Position numbers and translations under genes: made by a program
Notes under the pieces: model-generated
The model's database searches: none
What the model was told of the DNA's origin: nothing
The model's input: the letters and a program-made list of their open reading frames with translations, nothing else
Source: Beroe ovata
Taxonomy: Eukaryota; Ctenophora; Nuda; Beroida; Beroidae
Direction: 5' to 3'
NCBI GenBank assembly: GCA_946803715.1
Contig: CAMPET010000026.1
Location: 87,928-131,172 of the forward strand
Length of the DNA: 43,245 bases
Part shown: piece by piece, positions 1 to 9,953 of the stretch
Numbering within the stretch: the stretch's first letter is position 1
Layout: every line of letters starts with the position of its first letter

Positions 1-78
1 TGTGTGTGTGTGTGTGTCTGTGTGTGTGTGTGTCTGTGGCTGTGTGTCTGTGTGTGTATGTGTGTGTGAGAGAGAGGA
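1..78. repeat. (TG)n microsatellite
   Basis: An impure TG/TC dinucleotide run at the left edge that ends in a GAGAGA tract. Shorter TG-rich stretches recur near 215-250. The apparent reading frame over it (valine/cysteine repeats) is a by-product of the repeat and not a gene. Confidence 0.9.
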
Positions 79-424
79 GTAATACCTCTCACATTTATAA
101 CTGTGTGACTCCCCTTACCACACGTGACACTGGTGGTTACCATGGAATCCGGCCACGTGTTTACACTGGCAGTCACGTGTCGTGGTAATCTGGCAATGAA
201 CTGGTGATTTTCCATGTGTGTGTGAACTGTAATGTGTATGTGTGTGTACAGAGCAGGTAGCCTTGATAAAAACTAATTAACATGGTGAAGGAGTGGTTTT
301 ACTGGTGTATGTCCTGACTCAAACACCCTGACTTGGTGAAGGGTGGTATTGGATCCCACTCATCCCTGTGTAGAGGGCTCCTGATTACTGGTGTCAACGA
401 GTTGTCTTGTGATAATAGCTACGT

Positions 425-905
425 CACAGTCATGCAGTGGTGTCAGCAAGTCGTTCTGAATGGATTTCCGAATTGTCAAGCAGACCTTTCGTGCCATACT
501 GGTTTCAACGAATTCGATCGTCGCCATACCTTCGTCACAGTAATGCACTGGTGTCAGCAAGTTGTGACGAATGCAGTGGTGTCAGCAAGTTGTGACGAAT
601 GCACTGGTGTCAGCAAGTTGTGACGAATGGGTACCCCAATCGTCACGCAGGCCTGTTGTGACATACATCATCTGCATGCCTACGTCACAGTCATGCAGTG
701 GTGTCAGCAAGTTGTGACGAATGGGTTCGCCAATCGTCACGCAGGCCCCTTGTGACATACTGGTGTCAACGAATTGGATCGTCAGCATACCTTCGTCACA
801 GTCATGCAGTGGTGTCAGCAAGTTGTGACGAATGGGTACCCCAATCGTCACGCAGGCTTTTTCTGACATACATCGGTTATGCTGACATACATCGTCAGCA
901 TAACA
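425..905. repeat. Complex minisatellite (GTGTCAGCAAGTTGTGACGA units)
   Basis: The core GTGTCAGCAAGTTGTGACGA recurs at about 551, 580, 607, 701 and 812, with a diverged copy near 431. Between copies lies a second module containing CAATCGTCACGCAGG, at about 637, 731 and 843. The longest regular period is about 111 bp (701 to 812), with shorter 26-29 bp steps in the middle, so the array looks like a nested expansion. Apparent reading frames on both strands share the repeat and show no domain. I see no gene from 1 to 1229. Confidence 0.8.
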
Positions 906-1229
906 ACATCACTGTTATGCTGTGTTGTCAGCAAATTGTGACAAATGTTACACACCCCTGTTCACAATACACACCCTTGTTGACACATACACCTATTGTT
1001 ACGTAAACACAGTATTTACAAGATCACATTCGAGAGGATCACAGCAGAATTACGTCCTATCTATGCCAACTGTATGCCAACTGTATGCTAAGTTTCCTTG
1101 GTCATGTGCTCGTTCATTCCCATCCATAACCTCTGCGGACTTTAGTTACTTATCTGATATTGTGACGTAATTCATAACCATGCGAAGCAGAAATTATTCT
1201 ACCAGTAAGTAACCTTGATTGAATTTCAG

Positions 1230-1696
1230 GTTATTCGGAAGAAACTGGGACTCAAATCCGTGGAGTGACAATGACCTTCCTCCTGTTGGAAACATGGACA
1301 ACGATGATGACGCATACCCCGCTCTGCAAGCCGTCAACGGGGCTCTAAATGTTGGTACACAGGGAGGGGGTTTGGGATCGGGGGGGGGGGGGATCGGTGT
1401 GGGAGAGGAGATGAAAGATGTGGTAGGAGGGACTTTTATGAATTTTATAGGTTTTATTTGTGACAGAAATAGGTTTTTGACGAGGAACTAGATTGAGATT
1501 GTTAATTTAACAGGCTGAAGAAGGAGGGGAGGAAGAGGAAGAGATGGTTTGTCATTTCATAGCCATGCAGCTGATTCAGATAGCTGCCAGAATTGACAGA
1601 GATCTAGAACAGAGGAGAGTCGAAAGACAGCACTTCATACTACGGTACTTTTTCAACTTTGCCTGGCGAATCTATGACATGTTCTTCGGCAACTGA
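1230..1696 (+). CDS. Possible BH3-only (Bim/Bmf-like) protein, 3' exons only
   Basis: Two exons fit: 1230-1422 (acceptor TTTCAG at 1229, donor GTAGGA) and 1514-1696 (acceptor ending 1513, TGA stop 1694-1696), joined in phase 0. The first encodes an acidic, glycine-rich stretch. The second encodes a glutamate run and then an amphipathic helix, IAMQLIQIAARI, which lines up with the BH3 pattern of vertebrate Bim (I-A-x-x-L-x-x-I-G-D-x-F). It ends in a hydrophobic, tryptophan-containing tail (HFILRYFFNFAWRIYDMFF), as Bim and Bmf do. BH3-only proteins bind pro-survival BCL2 proteins at mitochondria. The invariant BH3 aspartate is alanine here, which weakens the call. The start and 5' exons are not identified and may lie left of the window. 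Six bases after the stop is a donor-like CAG|GTAATG, perhaps a 3'UTR intron. A lineage-specific amphipathic protein remains possible. Confidence 0.45.
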
Positions 1697-4208
1697 TTCC
1701 AGGTAATGTGGGGGAAAGCAGTTAATTTGGGAAAACACCCCACGCCCTCTCAAGATTGTATATAATTGAACTGAATGGCGCAATATATAAGTAAATCGGC
1801 TCTAACCAAGAAGAATTAGTTCCTTGGGACCTGGTTTTTTGAAACCCACCAATTTAAATATCATTAACTGGAGTAAGGGCGAGCTCCCGACGCTTGCAGG
1901 CTCAATCGCTTGTGCATTTTCGCTAAGGTAATTTTATCTTATCCCTTGTATTTTGGACGGTGACAGCTTTTGAGTGACCAGGTAATGATTATAATCTACT
2001 AATATGAAATTTACTGGAACGGTCAAAAATGCTGGGATGTTGATAGCACGGTGTTCAAAGAAAGCTGTCGCCTGTCTCTTTGAAGAGATGGGGAATCAGA
2101 CCTGCAATTGAGATAGTTAGCAAAGGGTTCCGTTTCTTTTTTGATCCACTTTTGCTGGTACTTCGTGAAATTTTTAAGACAGATCAGTGTTTCGTTCAGA
2201 AAATAGTCTATGTTGTTACCATTCCGTATCGGAAATCAAAAATAAAGTTTCTTTTGTTGTGTTTTCAGAAAATGAATTTTATAAAAATTTTAGGGCGAGG
2301 TTTTTATTTGATTAAAATGACTTTCATATTCTACGTACAATACAATAGGTATTCTGTGTTATTGATATGTATGTTGAAACATCAAAGCAAAATGATTTCA
2401 CATAACAATACGTCAAAACGTAGAAAGAATTTCTTCATATGAAATCATTTTGCTACTTTTATGATCGTTCAAAATCCTTGTAATATTTCAAAAGGAGTTT
2501 ATCTTAATGTTATGATAGACCCTATTTCATTTTCATCATTGTTGATTATAATTGTTGATCTTCATGGCACAGAAACCACTTAAAAATGGATTTTGAACAT
2601 CAATGATCAATTTTGTGTTATTCAACTTTGTTTGTTTTACCGATTATCAATCTGCGTAGAACACAGCTTAAATTCTGTTTAAGAAGACTTACCAAAAACA
2701 TCTTACGCAAATCATTTAAATTGATATTTTCGTATGTAAAGATTTGGTAATATTTTGAAGATTTTTCTTCGCTTTTAATTTCAGAAAACAGTATCATTTT
2801 ACCCAGCTTATTTCGAGAGTTCTAGGGAAAAGCTCACGTAAATTTTATTTCATACTTTCATAGAATAAGTCGGGTAATTTCGTGGAAATTGGAATATTCT
2901 GGTGATTTAAAGTTCTGATTTAAATCTCTGGAAAATGGCAAAAATTTTCCGCACAAACATGCTTAAGTTTTATCATTAGCTCAATAAATCGCTACGAATG
3001 GTTTTCAATTTTACCAAGCTGTCACCAAAACTGTTTAGTCTATTACGTGTTTCTTATACGTCTTGTAGTTAACTATTTGTCAATTATATAACTAGAAATA
3101 TGAACTAAAACTTTCTCTTTGCGTATTTTAGATTTCGAATACAGACTTTTCTAACTACTAACCCAGATGATAGTAACTTTTGACCCAACGTGGGCGTGTT
3201 GTAACCTAGGCAATGGGCGAGAAGAAGCGTCAAGATGAACTCAAATTTTTCCATTTTCAAAGTACTGATTTGACAATTACTATAGGTAAGGGCCCAAAAA
3301 CCCGAAATACAACACGCCAATGATCTAGTAGTGTAGGAACAGTGAGAAAAAGTAGCACAATCTACTTATGATTTTTTGGATTCCTGGCGAGAAGGAATGC
3401 CTTGAATCTGAATATAGCTCAACATTTTGGAGACCTCGTCCGGTGACAGAACAGTCCAATGACAGAACCGGCATTCTTTCCAGACCAGAATTTGTTAGAG
3501 AAGGCGTTGGGTCCAAAAATTTGACTAAATCCTTTTTACGTTCTACTAAAGGAAGTTTATTTATTAAAACCTTTTTACAATTCTTTTAACAACCCTCTAT
3601 TCTTATAATTTATTAACTGCTGATTTATCATTTATTAATTACTGTTAAATTATAGTTAAAAGGGGAATACACATCATTTTAATTTCATATTTGATTATGT
3701 AAAATCAAATAATTCTTTCTCAAATCATTTAGATGTCGATAAGTTTGATTATTCTGTTTTCGTTTATGCAGGAGTGCAGAAAATTCAGAACGCTTTCCTC
3801 AACTTGCGAGATCGAAGTCATGTTACTTCAGTTTAAGTTTTTAGTCATGTTTTATGCTCGCTACTGGCGGAATTTCTGGCCAGTATGTGACCTAAAATTC
3901 TTACAGCTGAAGCTTCTTCATATTCAGATGTATACCACGATTTCTGGCCCAATGCCAGGCTGCAAAGTGAATCCTCGTGACTCAAAATGACATATGTGGG
4001 TGGCGTCGACCAGTTCTCTTTATATAAAACATAAGTTGTAAGCACTCCCTCGAATTCGAACTTAGAAATAAAATTAAAAGCCAAAATGCAATTGAAAATA
4101 GCCTAATAGGAGATACAATTATCATCATGATCAACTGAATGTGAATCGAGTTCACTTTCAGTATTTTACTAATCTCACTTTCATTTTTACTTACATACCA
4201 CTTCTAGT

Positions 4209-4793
4209 TCCACAAATACAGCTTTTACTCATACTGTAGTACTAGTATTGCTGTTGGATGCTAGCCTGCTTTAGAATCACCAGTCTGATAGAATCCCTGG
4301 CTCTCACTTGCAAGTGCCTGCAACTTCCGGCCTTCATCGTTCATGCCCCATTTTAGGCCGAGGGAAACATGTGATATAGATTACAATATAACATCAACAC
4401 GTATGTACTACTTTTAGTACTCAGCTTATGGTCCTAAGTCAATGTCATTATGTCAAACTTTGGCTTTCGGCTCATAAACATCTATAATATAAAGGAATAA
4501 GCCAAAGTGTGAAANTCCACAAATACAGCTTTTACTCATACTGTAGTATTGCTGTTGGATGGTAGCCTGCTTTAGAATCACCAGTCTGATAGAGTCCCTG
4601 GCTCTCACTTGCAAGTGCCTGCAACTTCGGGCCTTCATCGTTCATGCCCCATTTATATTATAGGCCGAGGGAAACATATGATATAGATAACAATATAACA
4701 TCAACACGTAAGTACTACTTTTAGTACTCAGCTTATGGTCCTATTCCTAAGTCAATGTCATTATGTCAACATTTGGCTTTCGGCTCATAAACA
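4209..4793. repeat. Tandem duplication, two copies about 307 bp apart, with an N at the junction
   Basis: Copy 1 runs about 4209-4481 and copy 2 about 4516-4793. They share nearly all bases from TCCACAAATACAGCTTTTAC to GGCTTTCGGCTCATAAACAT, with a few small indels (CTAGTA in copy 1, TATATTATA in copy 2) and point differences. A single N at 4515 abuts the start of copy 2, so a falsely duplicated assembly join or collapsed haplotypes are as likely as a real duplication. Confidence 0.85.
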
Positions 4794-4889
4794 TTGTATT
4801 ATGTTAATGGTTAAGTGAGTACACCTGTACAGCTACACGTATCGTTGATTCAAATTGTGGACAAATAAAACTAAAAGTATAAAAACTAA

Positions 4890-5345
4890 AAGCACGGACC
4901 GGGGCGGCTGCGCTGCGCAAACCTTGTCTGCAGTCTGGCGACGCGATGCTAGAAGTTTAGCGCCTCTGGGCGCTAGCTGCTGAGCATGAGCATTGAGTAT
5001 GGCGCTGCGCAAACTTATTCTCAGGCTGCGCTCGCTGTCGCAAGCCGCTTCGCAGCTTGCATCAGCGGTTTAGCATCGCGCCGCCAAACAAGGCCATGAA
5101 GGCTCTGCAATGCGGCGACGCGCGGCATGGTCAATTGCAATGATGGTCGCGTCTGGTTGAGTGTTTGCCGTTAACGGCGCGCTTTTACTGATCTCTTCCT
5201 CGCTGGCAGAATTTTACTGTCAGACTTGTCGGGCGATGCCAGACCGCTGATGCAAGCCGCGAGAATATTGGAAACCAGGCCCTATCATCGACAGGCGCGC
5301 GGGAAACAGAAGCCAGATAAAATCTGACAAGAAATGGCCACTTGC
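4890..5345. repeat. CpG-rich dispersed repeat, copy 1
   Basis: A sharp GC-rich, CpG-rich block in AT-rich surroundings. It contains GCGCAAACTTATTCTCAG, AAGCCGCTTCGCAGCTTGCA, TCAGCGGTTTAGCATCGC and CAGATAAAATCTGACAAG. The same words recur, in either orientation, at 17360-17475 and 35230-35720, so this is a member of a dispersed family, probably a non-autonomous mobile element. No coding capacity is evident, and short frames through it are by-products of stop-poor GC-rich sequence. Confidence 0.7.
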
Positions 5346-6316
5346 ACCAAGCGCGCAATCTTTATATCACGCTAGCTGCAGATATGATCACAAAAATGTT
5401 TAGCGCGCTACACAAACGATTGAAAGACCAAATTTGCAAGCGCAGCCCATTTGAATGGCTCCTCAAGGAATGGCTCCTGAAGGAGTATATTGTTAAGTTG
5501 CTTGCCTACGAGGCCTGTTTGACGCATCGCCAGGCGATGCCATGCTGGGCACACATCAATAGGCAAGGATTAGAGAGATTATGGATACATGGGAGTGTCC
5601 GTTATTCGACCCTTTTTTACTGGTATGATACCAGTAAAATACCAGTGGTATTATTTTAAATCAAACTCCATGTTGATGTTGCTTCACAGTTATCAAGCAT
5701 CGACATCCTTTCATTGAGTCGATTAACCCCAATTCAATTCTTATCATGCAATGGGTGCAATCCATGAACTCCATTTTATGTTGCCAACAAAACATAATAT
5801 TCATGAACCTAACAATCTAACATCACGTCATCAAATTCGTATCTCCACTTTCAGATTCATGTTTAACGTTTCACCTGCACTATGTTTACAAAAAGGAATC
5901 TAAAGAGACAGCGATTGTGAGTCCAGACCCTTGACTTGAGCTCCCTCCCAAGCACAGCTGTTTTGTGGCAGACCTCGCTGATATTACACTGTAATCGCAT
6001 GTGTCTAAGGGTATCCCACTTCATAATGGGCGCTGATTATCGATGTGAGTATTTTGCCCCAGAAATATTGATGCAGCGAATTTGCTTATAGACATTATCG
6101 AAACATGCCTTTTAATCAAACCATGTTTAGTTTTGTGTAGCTCTTCATTTCGTAATGTTAATACGATACACTCAGTTTTTTCTATAAGAAACTCTCTATA
6201 AGAATATATGTGCACTGTTATAGTAGAAGTCGCTACGATTTATTAAATTCACGCAGTCATAACTATGCGTCGGCATCATGGACGTAGCGTCAAAGATCAA
6301 ACAATCACAAAAAAGT

Positions 6317-6500
6317 TTTCAGAAGATGGTGGTGTCAAGATTCTATTTGCGATTAAAAAATGGTGTCAAGAGAGAGTTATGTCAAAGGGTGGTGTCAAGA
6401 AAAGTGGCGTCAAGAGGGAGACAGTGGTGTCAAGAGAAAGTGGCGTAAGGAGAGTAATGTCAAGCAAAAACGGGGGTGGTGTCAAGAGAGAAATTTACGC
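6317..6500. repeat. Short minisatellite based on GGTGTCAAGA
   Basis: Imperfect copies of GTGGTGTCAAGAGAGA and close variants (GTCAAGAAAAGTGGC, GTCAAGAGGGAGACA) occur about ten times between 6330 and 6490. Two overlapping open frames reading lysine/glycine/serine repeats are explained by the repeat. Confidence 0.7.
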
Positions 6501-6830
6501 TGGAAGATGGTATCCAGTATTCATTGTAACTGGGCAGAACAGCTTGAGACTGTGACACGCAGAAAATTATACCTCGTCTTTATTATAACGGACCGTCACA
6601 CTTCATATTACATTTGATCCCAAGATTTTAATAAAAGTTTTGCACGGAAATAATTGTTACTTTCAATTATTACAGTCGTACTCGTTATGATAGACCTGTG
6701 CACGGGGCAGATAGCAGCAGCTCCAATATATATTGATGCTCGCACACAGAGAGAGAGAGTGCAGTCAGAGAAAAACGAGCTATTTAGATATTGTCGCTGT
6801 TCCACAATGAGCACGTCCACGTGACAGGAT

Positions 6831-6923
6831 AGACCTCCTCTCTGATTGGCTGTCACACGCGTACCTCTCTCCCTCATTGGACGGTGACTGTTAGACCTCC
6901 GCGTTGATTGGTTAATTCGCACC
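6831..6923. promoter_or_regulatory. Three helically phased CCAAT boxes (31-bp array)
   Basis: ATTGG, the reverse of CCAAT, occurs at 6845-6849, 6876-6880 and 6907-6911, exactly 31 bp apart (about three helical turns). Each copy is preceded by a GACCTC-like word and two are followed by an (A/C)xGTGAC/TGTCAC-like word, so the block is an imperfect triple 31-bp repeat. CCAAT boxes are bound by NF-Y and mark many animal promoters. The next gene is the homeobox gene at 8383, so this may be a distal promoter or enhancer, or the promoter of an unseen noncoding transcript. Function is inferred from motif and spacing only. Confidence 0.4.
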
Positions 6924-7709
6924 TGAACGGCTCACCATGACGTTGAGCAGGTCTGAATCTGTCAGTTTAAATATTGAAACGTCTAAGTAACCTTAACTGA
7001 ATTAATATGCTTGACGGTCTGCGCATTTAAACTTTAATTTCGGACCTTGATCCCCCACTGACAAGGTCTAGATCTAATTTAGTCATCAATAATGGAACCG
7101 GCTACCTTAATAACGCAGTACGCACCGTGACAAATGCCCATTTATTTAAAAGAACTGGAATCAATTTTCATTTCGTCGTATAATTGCTTGATGCTGCTGC
7201 TGCTGCTGCAAACCCGTTATCTCAGTGTCATCACAACCGATTCCCATTGCATGAATTTATAATAGAGGGAGAAATTCAAATAAACAGTGCGCGCATACCT
7301 ATTGCACGCCGCCATGAGTAGACATGGACACGTGCAAAATTGTCTGTGACAGTTCACCGTGAACGTTGTCGCACTGTCTCTCTATCATAGCAAACTGGGT
7401 GTGGTCGATCGAGGATATCATTGTCATACGTTGAGTGTTATCAGCTCCGCTTGAGATGTAACACTGTGAACGGAACGATACTTCCTAAAACATGTGATTT
7501 TCAATCTACAAATGAACTCATTGTATTGAGATGGTAAAGAGTGTGCGATTGTCTGTGTTGCTACGATCAGCTTATCTGTGCGTATGTCCACTATCTGCCG
7601 TGCTATAGTCACAGTAGCGTGATAGTTAGTACTATACCGAAATTAGCTCTAATGCAAATTATATCAACGCCTGGTTGCGGACGTTGTCGCTTGGTTGGTC
7701 GGCCTGGGT

Positions 7710-7760
7710 CACGTGAGATGGTTCCTAATTTATGATTGGTTATCGCACTGGCTTGATTGG
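7710..7760. promoter_or_regulatory. E-box plus two CCAAT boxes upstream of the homeobox gene
   Basis: CACGTG sits at 7710-7715, followed by ATTGG at 7735-7739 and again at 7756-7760, 21 bp apart (two helical turns). It lies about 620 bp upstream of the proposed homeobox start codon on the same strand, so it is a reasonable promoter-proximal candidate. No TATA box is assigned. The rest of 6924-8382 shows a (TGC)6-type run near 7193-7208 and nothing else that I can support. Confidence 0.35.
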
Positions 7761-8382
7761 ATTACCAGAGGATGGTGCTACAGCTCCAATTCAAATAATT
7801 AAATTAGCTGATAATGCTCAGTGAGGGAATATTGACAGTAGTATGTCATGTCATGAATTATCTCTCACTCATATCGGTCAACAGTCAACACACAGTATAC
7901 ACTTCCGTGATTCCAGTTCAATTCAGTTACTTTGCACATATCCATGATAGCTTAATGTAGTGTCCTCTGCCATAGTGTCATAGTGTCCACAGTCCACATG
8001 TTAACTTTCTACCAATTTGCACTGCTCTCAATCCCCAACCGGAGCCCAATCCATCCAGTAATCCAGTATTGATTGCACCAACACGGCATGTAATGAAAAT
8101 ATCGGTAGGCATTTACTTATCATGGATATTATTTTCAATCATCTCATGACGTACCCACTCATTCTAGTCCTCTTTAGTGGCCAAATCATGGTGAATTATT
8201 GAGTGGGATCACAGAAATAAGGAACTATAATGTGGTTCAGCAAACTGTTAGCTCGAATTAACACTCGTTCCTATTCACACCCTGCGTTGAATCCACTCAA
8301 TCAATATAACTAACCTTCATACATTTTGTAACTAAAATCACAGTTATACTAAACTGCCCGCTCCTAGGAATATTATCACGAA

Positions 8383-9953
8383 ATGTTTTGCGGTCTTAAC
8401 GGAGGTAAGAACTGGATAACGATCGCGATATTGTGCACTATCTACTGGATAGTATCCAGTATATCCTTGACCTCATAGATGGTACGCGTGTGATGTTCGT
8501 GCCCCTTTACAGTTTACACACACACACAAACAAACACACACACACACACACATACACACACACACACANCACACACACACACACTCACTCACTCACGCAG
8601 CGCGACCTCACGCACTCACGCGACCTCACGCACAGGGACTCTAGACAGCGCAGGCAGCAGCAGCAACACTGAGGAGGTCATGTTGAAGAGGCGCAAGTCG
8701 AGGAGGTTCAGAACCACGTTCACGAGCTGCCAGTTACAAGCTCTGGAGGGGGCGTTCCGGCAGACCCACTACCCCGACATGTACATGAGAGAGGAACTAG
8801 CAATGAGAATTGACTTGACTGAGGCTAGAGTGCAGGTACGTGTTCACCCTTTCACCAGCAAAGTTCAATATCGAGCTGTGTGTGTTTGTATGCGTGTAGT
8901 GTGTGTGTTTGTATGCAATTGCGTGTATGTGTGTGTGGGTGTGTGTTTGTATGGAATGTCATTCATCAGTGTTATAGAGGAATGTTCGTAATTTCAGAGT
9001 ATGTTCGTTCACTTTCATTGCACCTAATAGCGTCTAGCATTATCATAGCTAAGAAGTGCATGGCATGACAGATCTACCCTACTATAATTATCAGGTTTGG
9101 TTCCAAAATCGCAGGGCTAAATGGCGGAAGAGGGAAAAACTGCAGAATCTCACTTCAAGCCTGCTCCCAGAGAGGTATATCGATAATCATAGACATGAAT
9201 GTTCTCGTTCATATGGCTGTATGAATTGAGAGCAGGAATCATCACACCGTCTTCTCCAGCAGCAGCAGTGCGGATACCGGCCAGTGTCTTGTAACTGCAC
9301 CCCCTAAACTGACGGGAATATCTCCGATCATGGCACCCGCTGCTATCGGTTTCACCTCTGCATCAACTTCTACTTCAGTCGTCATGACAACACCAGGCTT
9401 CGTGACAGCGTCGCGGCCACTCACTCAGAGTCTAATCGGTGGAACAACGCCGACCAATGTCAATGCGTTTCTTGCCTGTAATCCTCTTCTCGCTTCCTGG
9501 TCATCCGTGCTCCAATACAAGTCAGTAGCAACATCAGAGACACGCGTTTGGTAAGAACGCACCCTGCAGTCTAACATTTTATTAATATTAATATCATAGA
9601 CATGATGACTCGTGCTGATAATCATGTTTAGTAGCTCAGTTAAACCAGCACCCCATACATGGTGCCATCACCCGATGACATATCAACCAGCGATAATCAA
9701 ATGTTTCTTGATGTGTGTTGCACGCTATAAATGGATGCTTATCTCACGAGTTTTAAGACAGACACTATCACAGCATACGTCACCGTATAATATTCGCAGG
9801 CAGTTAAGTGAGCAACTCCAGAAAGAAGTGTCTGAAAAGACGTCGCCAGCAGAGTCCGCTCTAAGGCAGGTGTCGGAATTTCTCACCGGTGACGGTGCGA
9901 ACACCAGAGCTCAACAACTCCTATCGAGTCTTCCCGTGGCTTATTCTAGGTGA
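8383..9953 (+). CDS. Paired-like homeodomain transcription factor
   Basis: Five exons fit in phase: 8383-8404, 8636-8835, 9095-9174, 9260-9550 and 9800-9953, giving 248 residues. The homeodomain follows a basic KRRKSRR stretch and reads [18 protein letters not shown], then [20 protein letters not shown], then ARVQ and [14 protein letters not shown]. Glutamine at homeodomain position 50 and the intron between positions 46 and 47 (after ARVQ) are classic for paired-like PRD-class genes (Alx, Arx, Prrx, Drgx, Phox2 group). There is no paired box. The region after the homeodomain is Ser/Thr/Pro-rich and no OAR motif is evident. It is presumably a nuclear DNA-binding regulator. The 22-nt first exon (ATG at 8383, donor GTAAGA) is the least certain part, although it starts MFCGLNG and joins in phase. 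I do not assign it to one orthology group. Confidence 0.85.
8517..8594. repeat. (CA)n microsatellite with an undetermined base
   Basis: ACACAC run interrupted by AAACAAAC, with an N at 8569, then CACT/CACG repeats to about 8632. It lies in intron 1 of the homeobox gene, immediately upstream of the acceptor at 8635. Repeat length is probably collapsed or uncertain in the assembly. Confidence 0.9.

Larger units (their letters stand above)
1697..6264. other. Long stretch without a convincing gene
   Basis: AT-rich sequence without conserved domains. Open frames of up to 120 codons (for example 2080-2442) have low-complexity F/K/I-rich translations, unrelated to any family I know, and lack splice partners. 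Contents that can be named: a 307-bp tandem duplication (4209-4793), a CpG-rich dispersed repeat (about 4890-5345) and a 17-bp perfect palindrome at 5619-5635 (ACTGGTATGATACCAGT). Confidence 0.6.

Noticed and set aside
425-905. Regular repeats suggesting a CRISPR array
   Set aside because: Spacing is irregular, the spacers are themselves repeated and the surrounding genome is animal; it is a minisatellite.
1180-1229. Possible tiny first exon (ATG at 1180, donor GTAAGT at 1205) for the BH3-like gene
   Set aside because: The intron would be only 25 nt and the join puts the next exon in a frame with an early stop.
2080-2442. 120-codon open frame in AT-rich sequence
   Set aside because: The translation is rich in F, K, I and L with no motif and no splice partners, as expected by chance in AT-rich noncoding DNA.
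3325-3589. Opposing frames of 63 and 73 codons around 3.4 kb
   Set aside because: They mirror each other on the two strands and match no transposase or known domain; no repeat copy elsewhere in the window supports a mobile element.
6608-6922. 104-codon minus-strand frame over the CCAAT cluster
   Set aside because: No domain, no conserved pattern and composition unlike the real genes here; the CCAAT array better explains the sequence.
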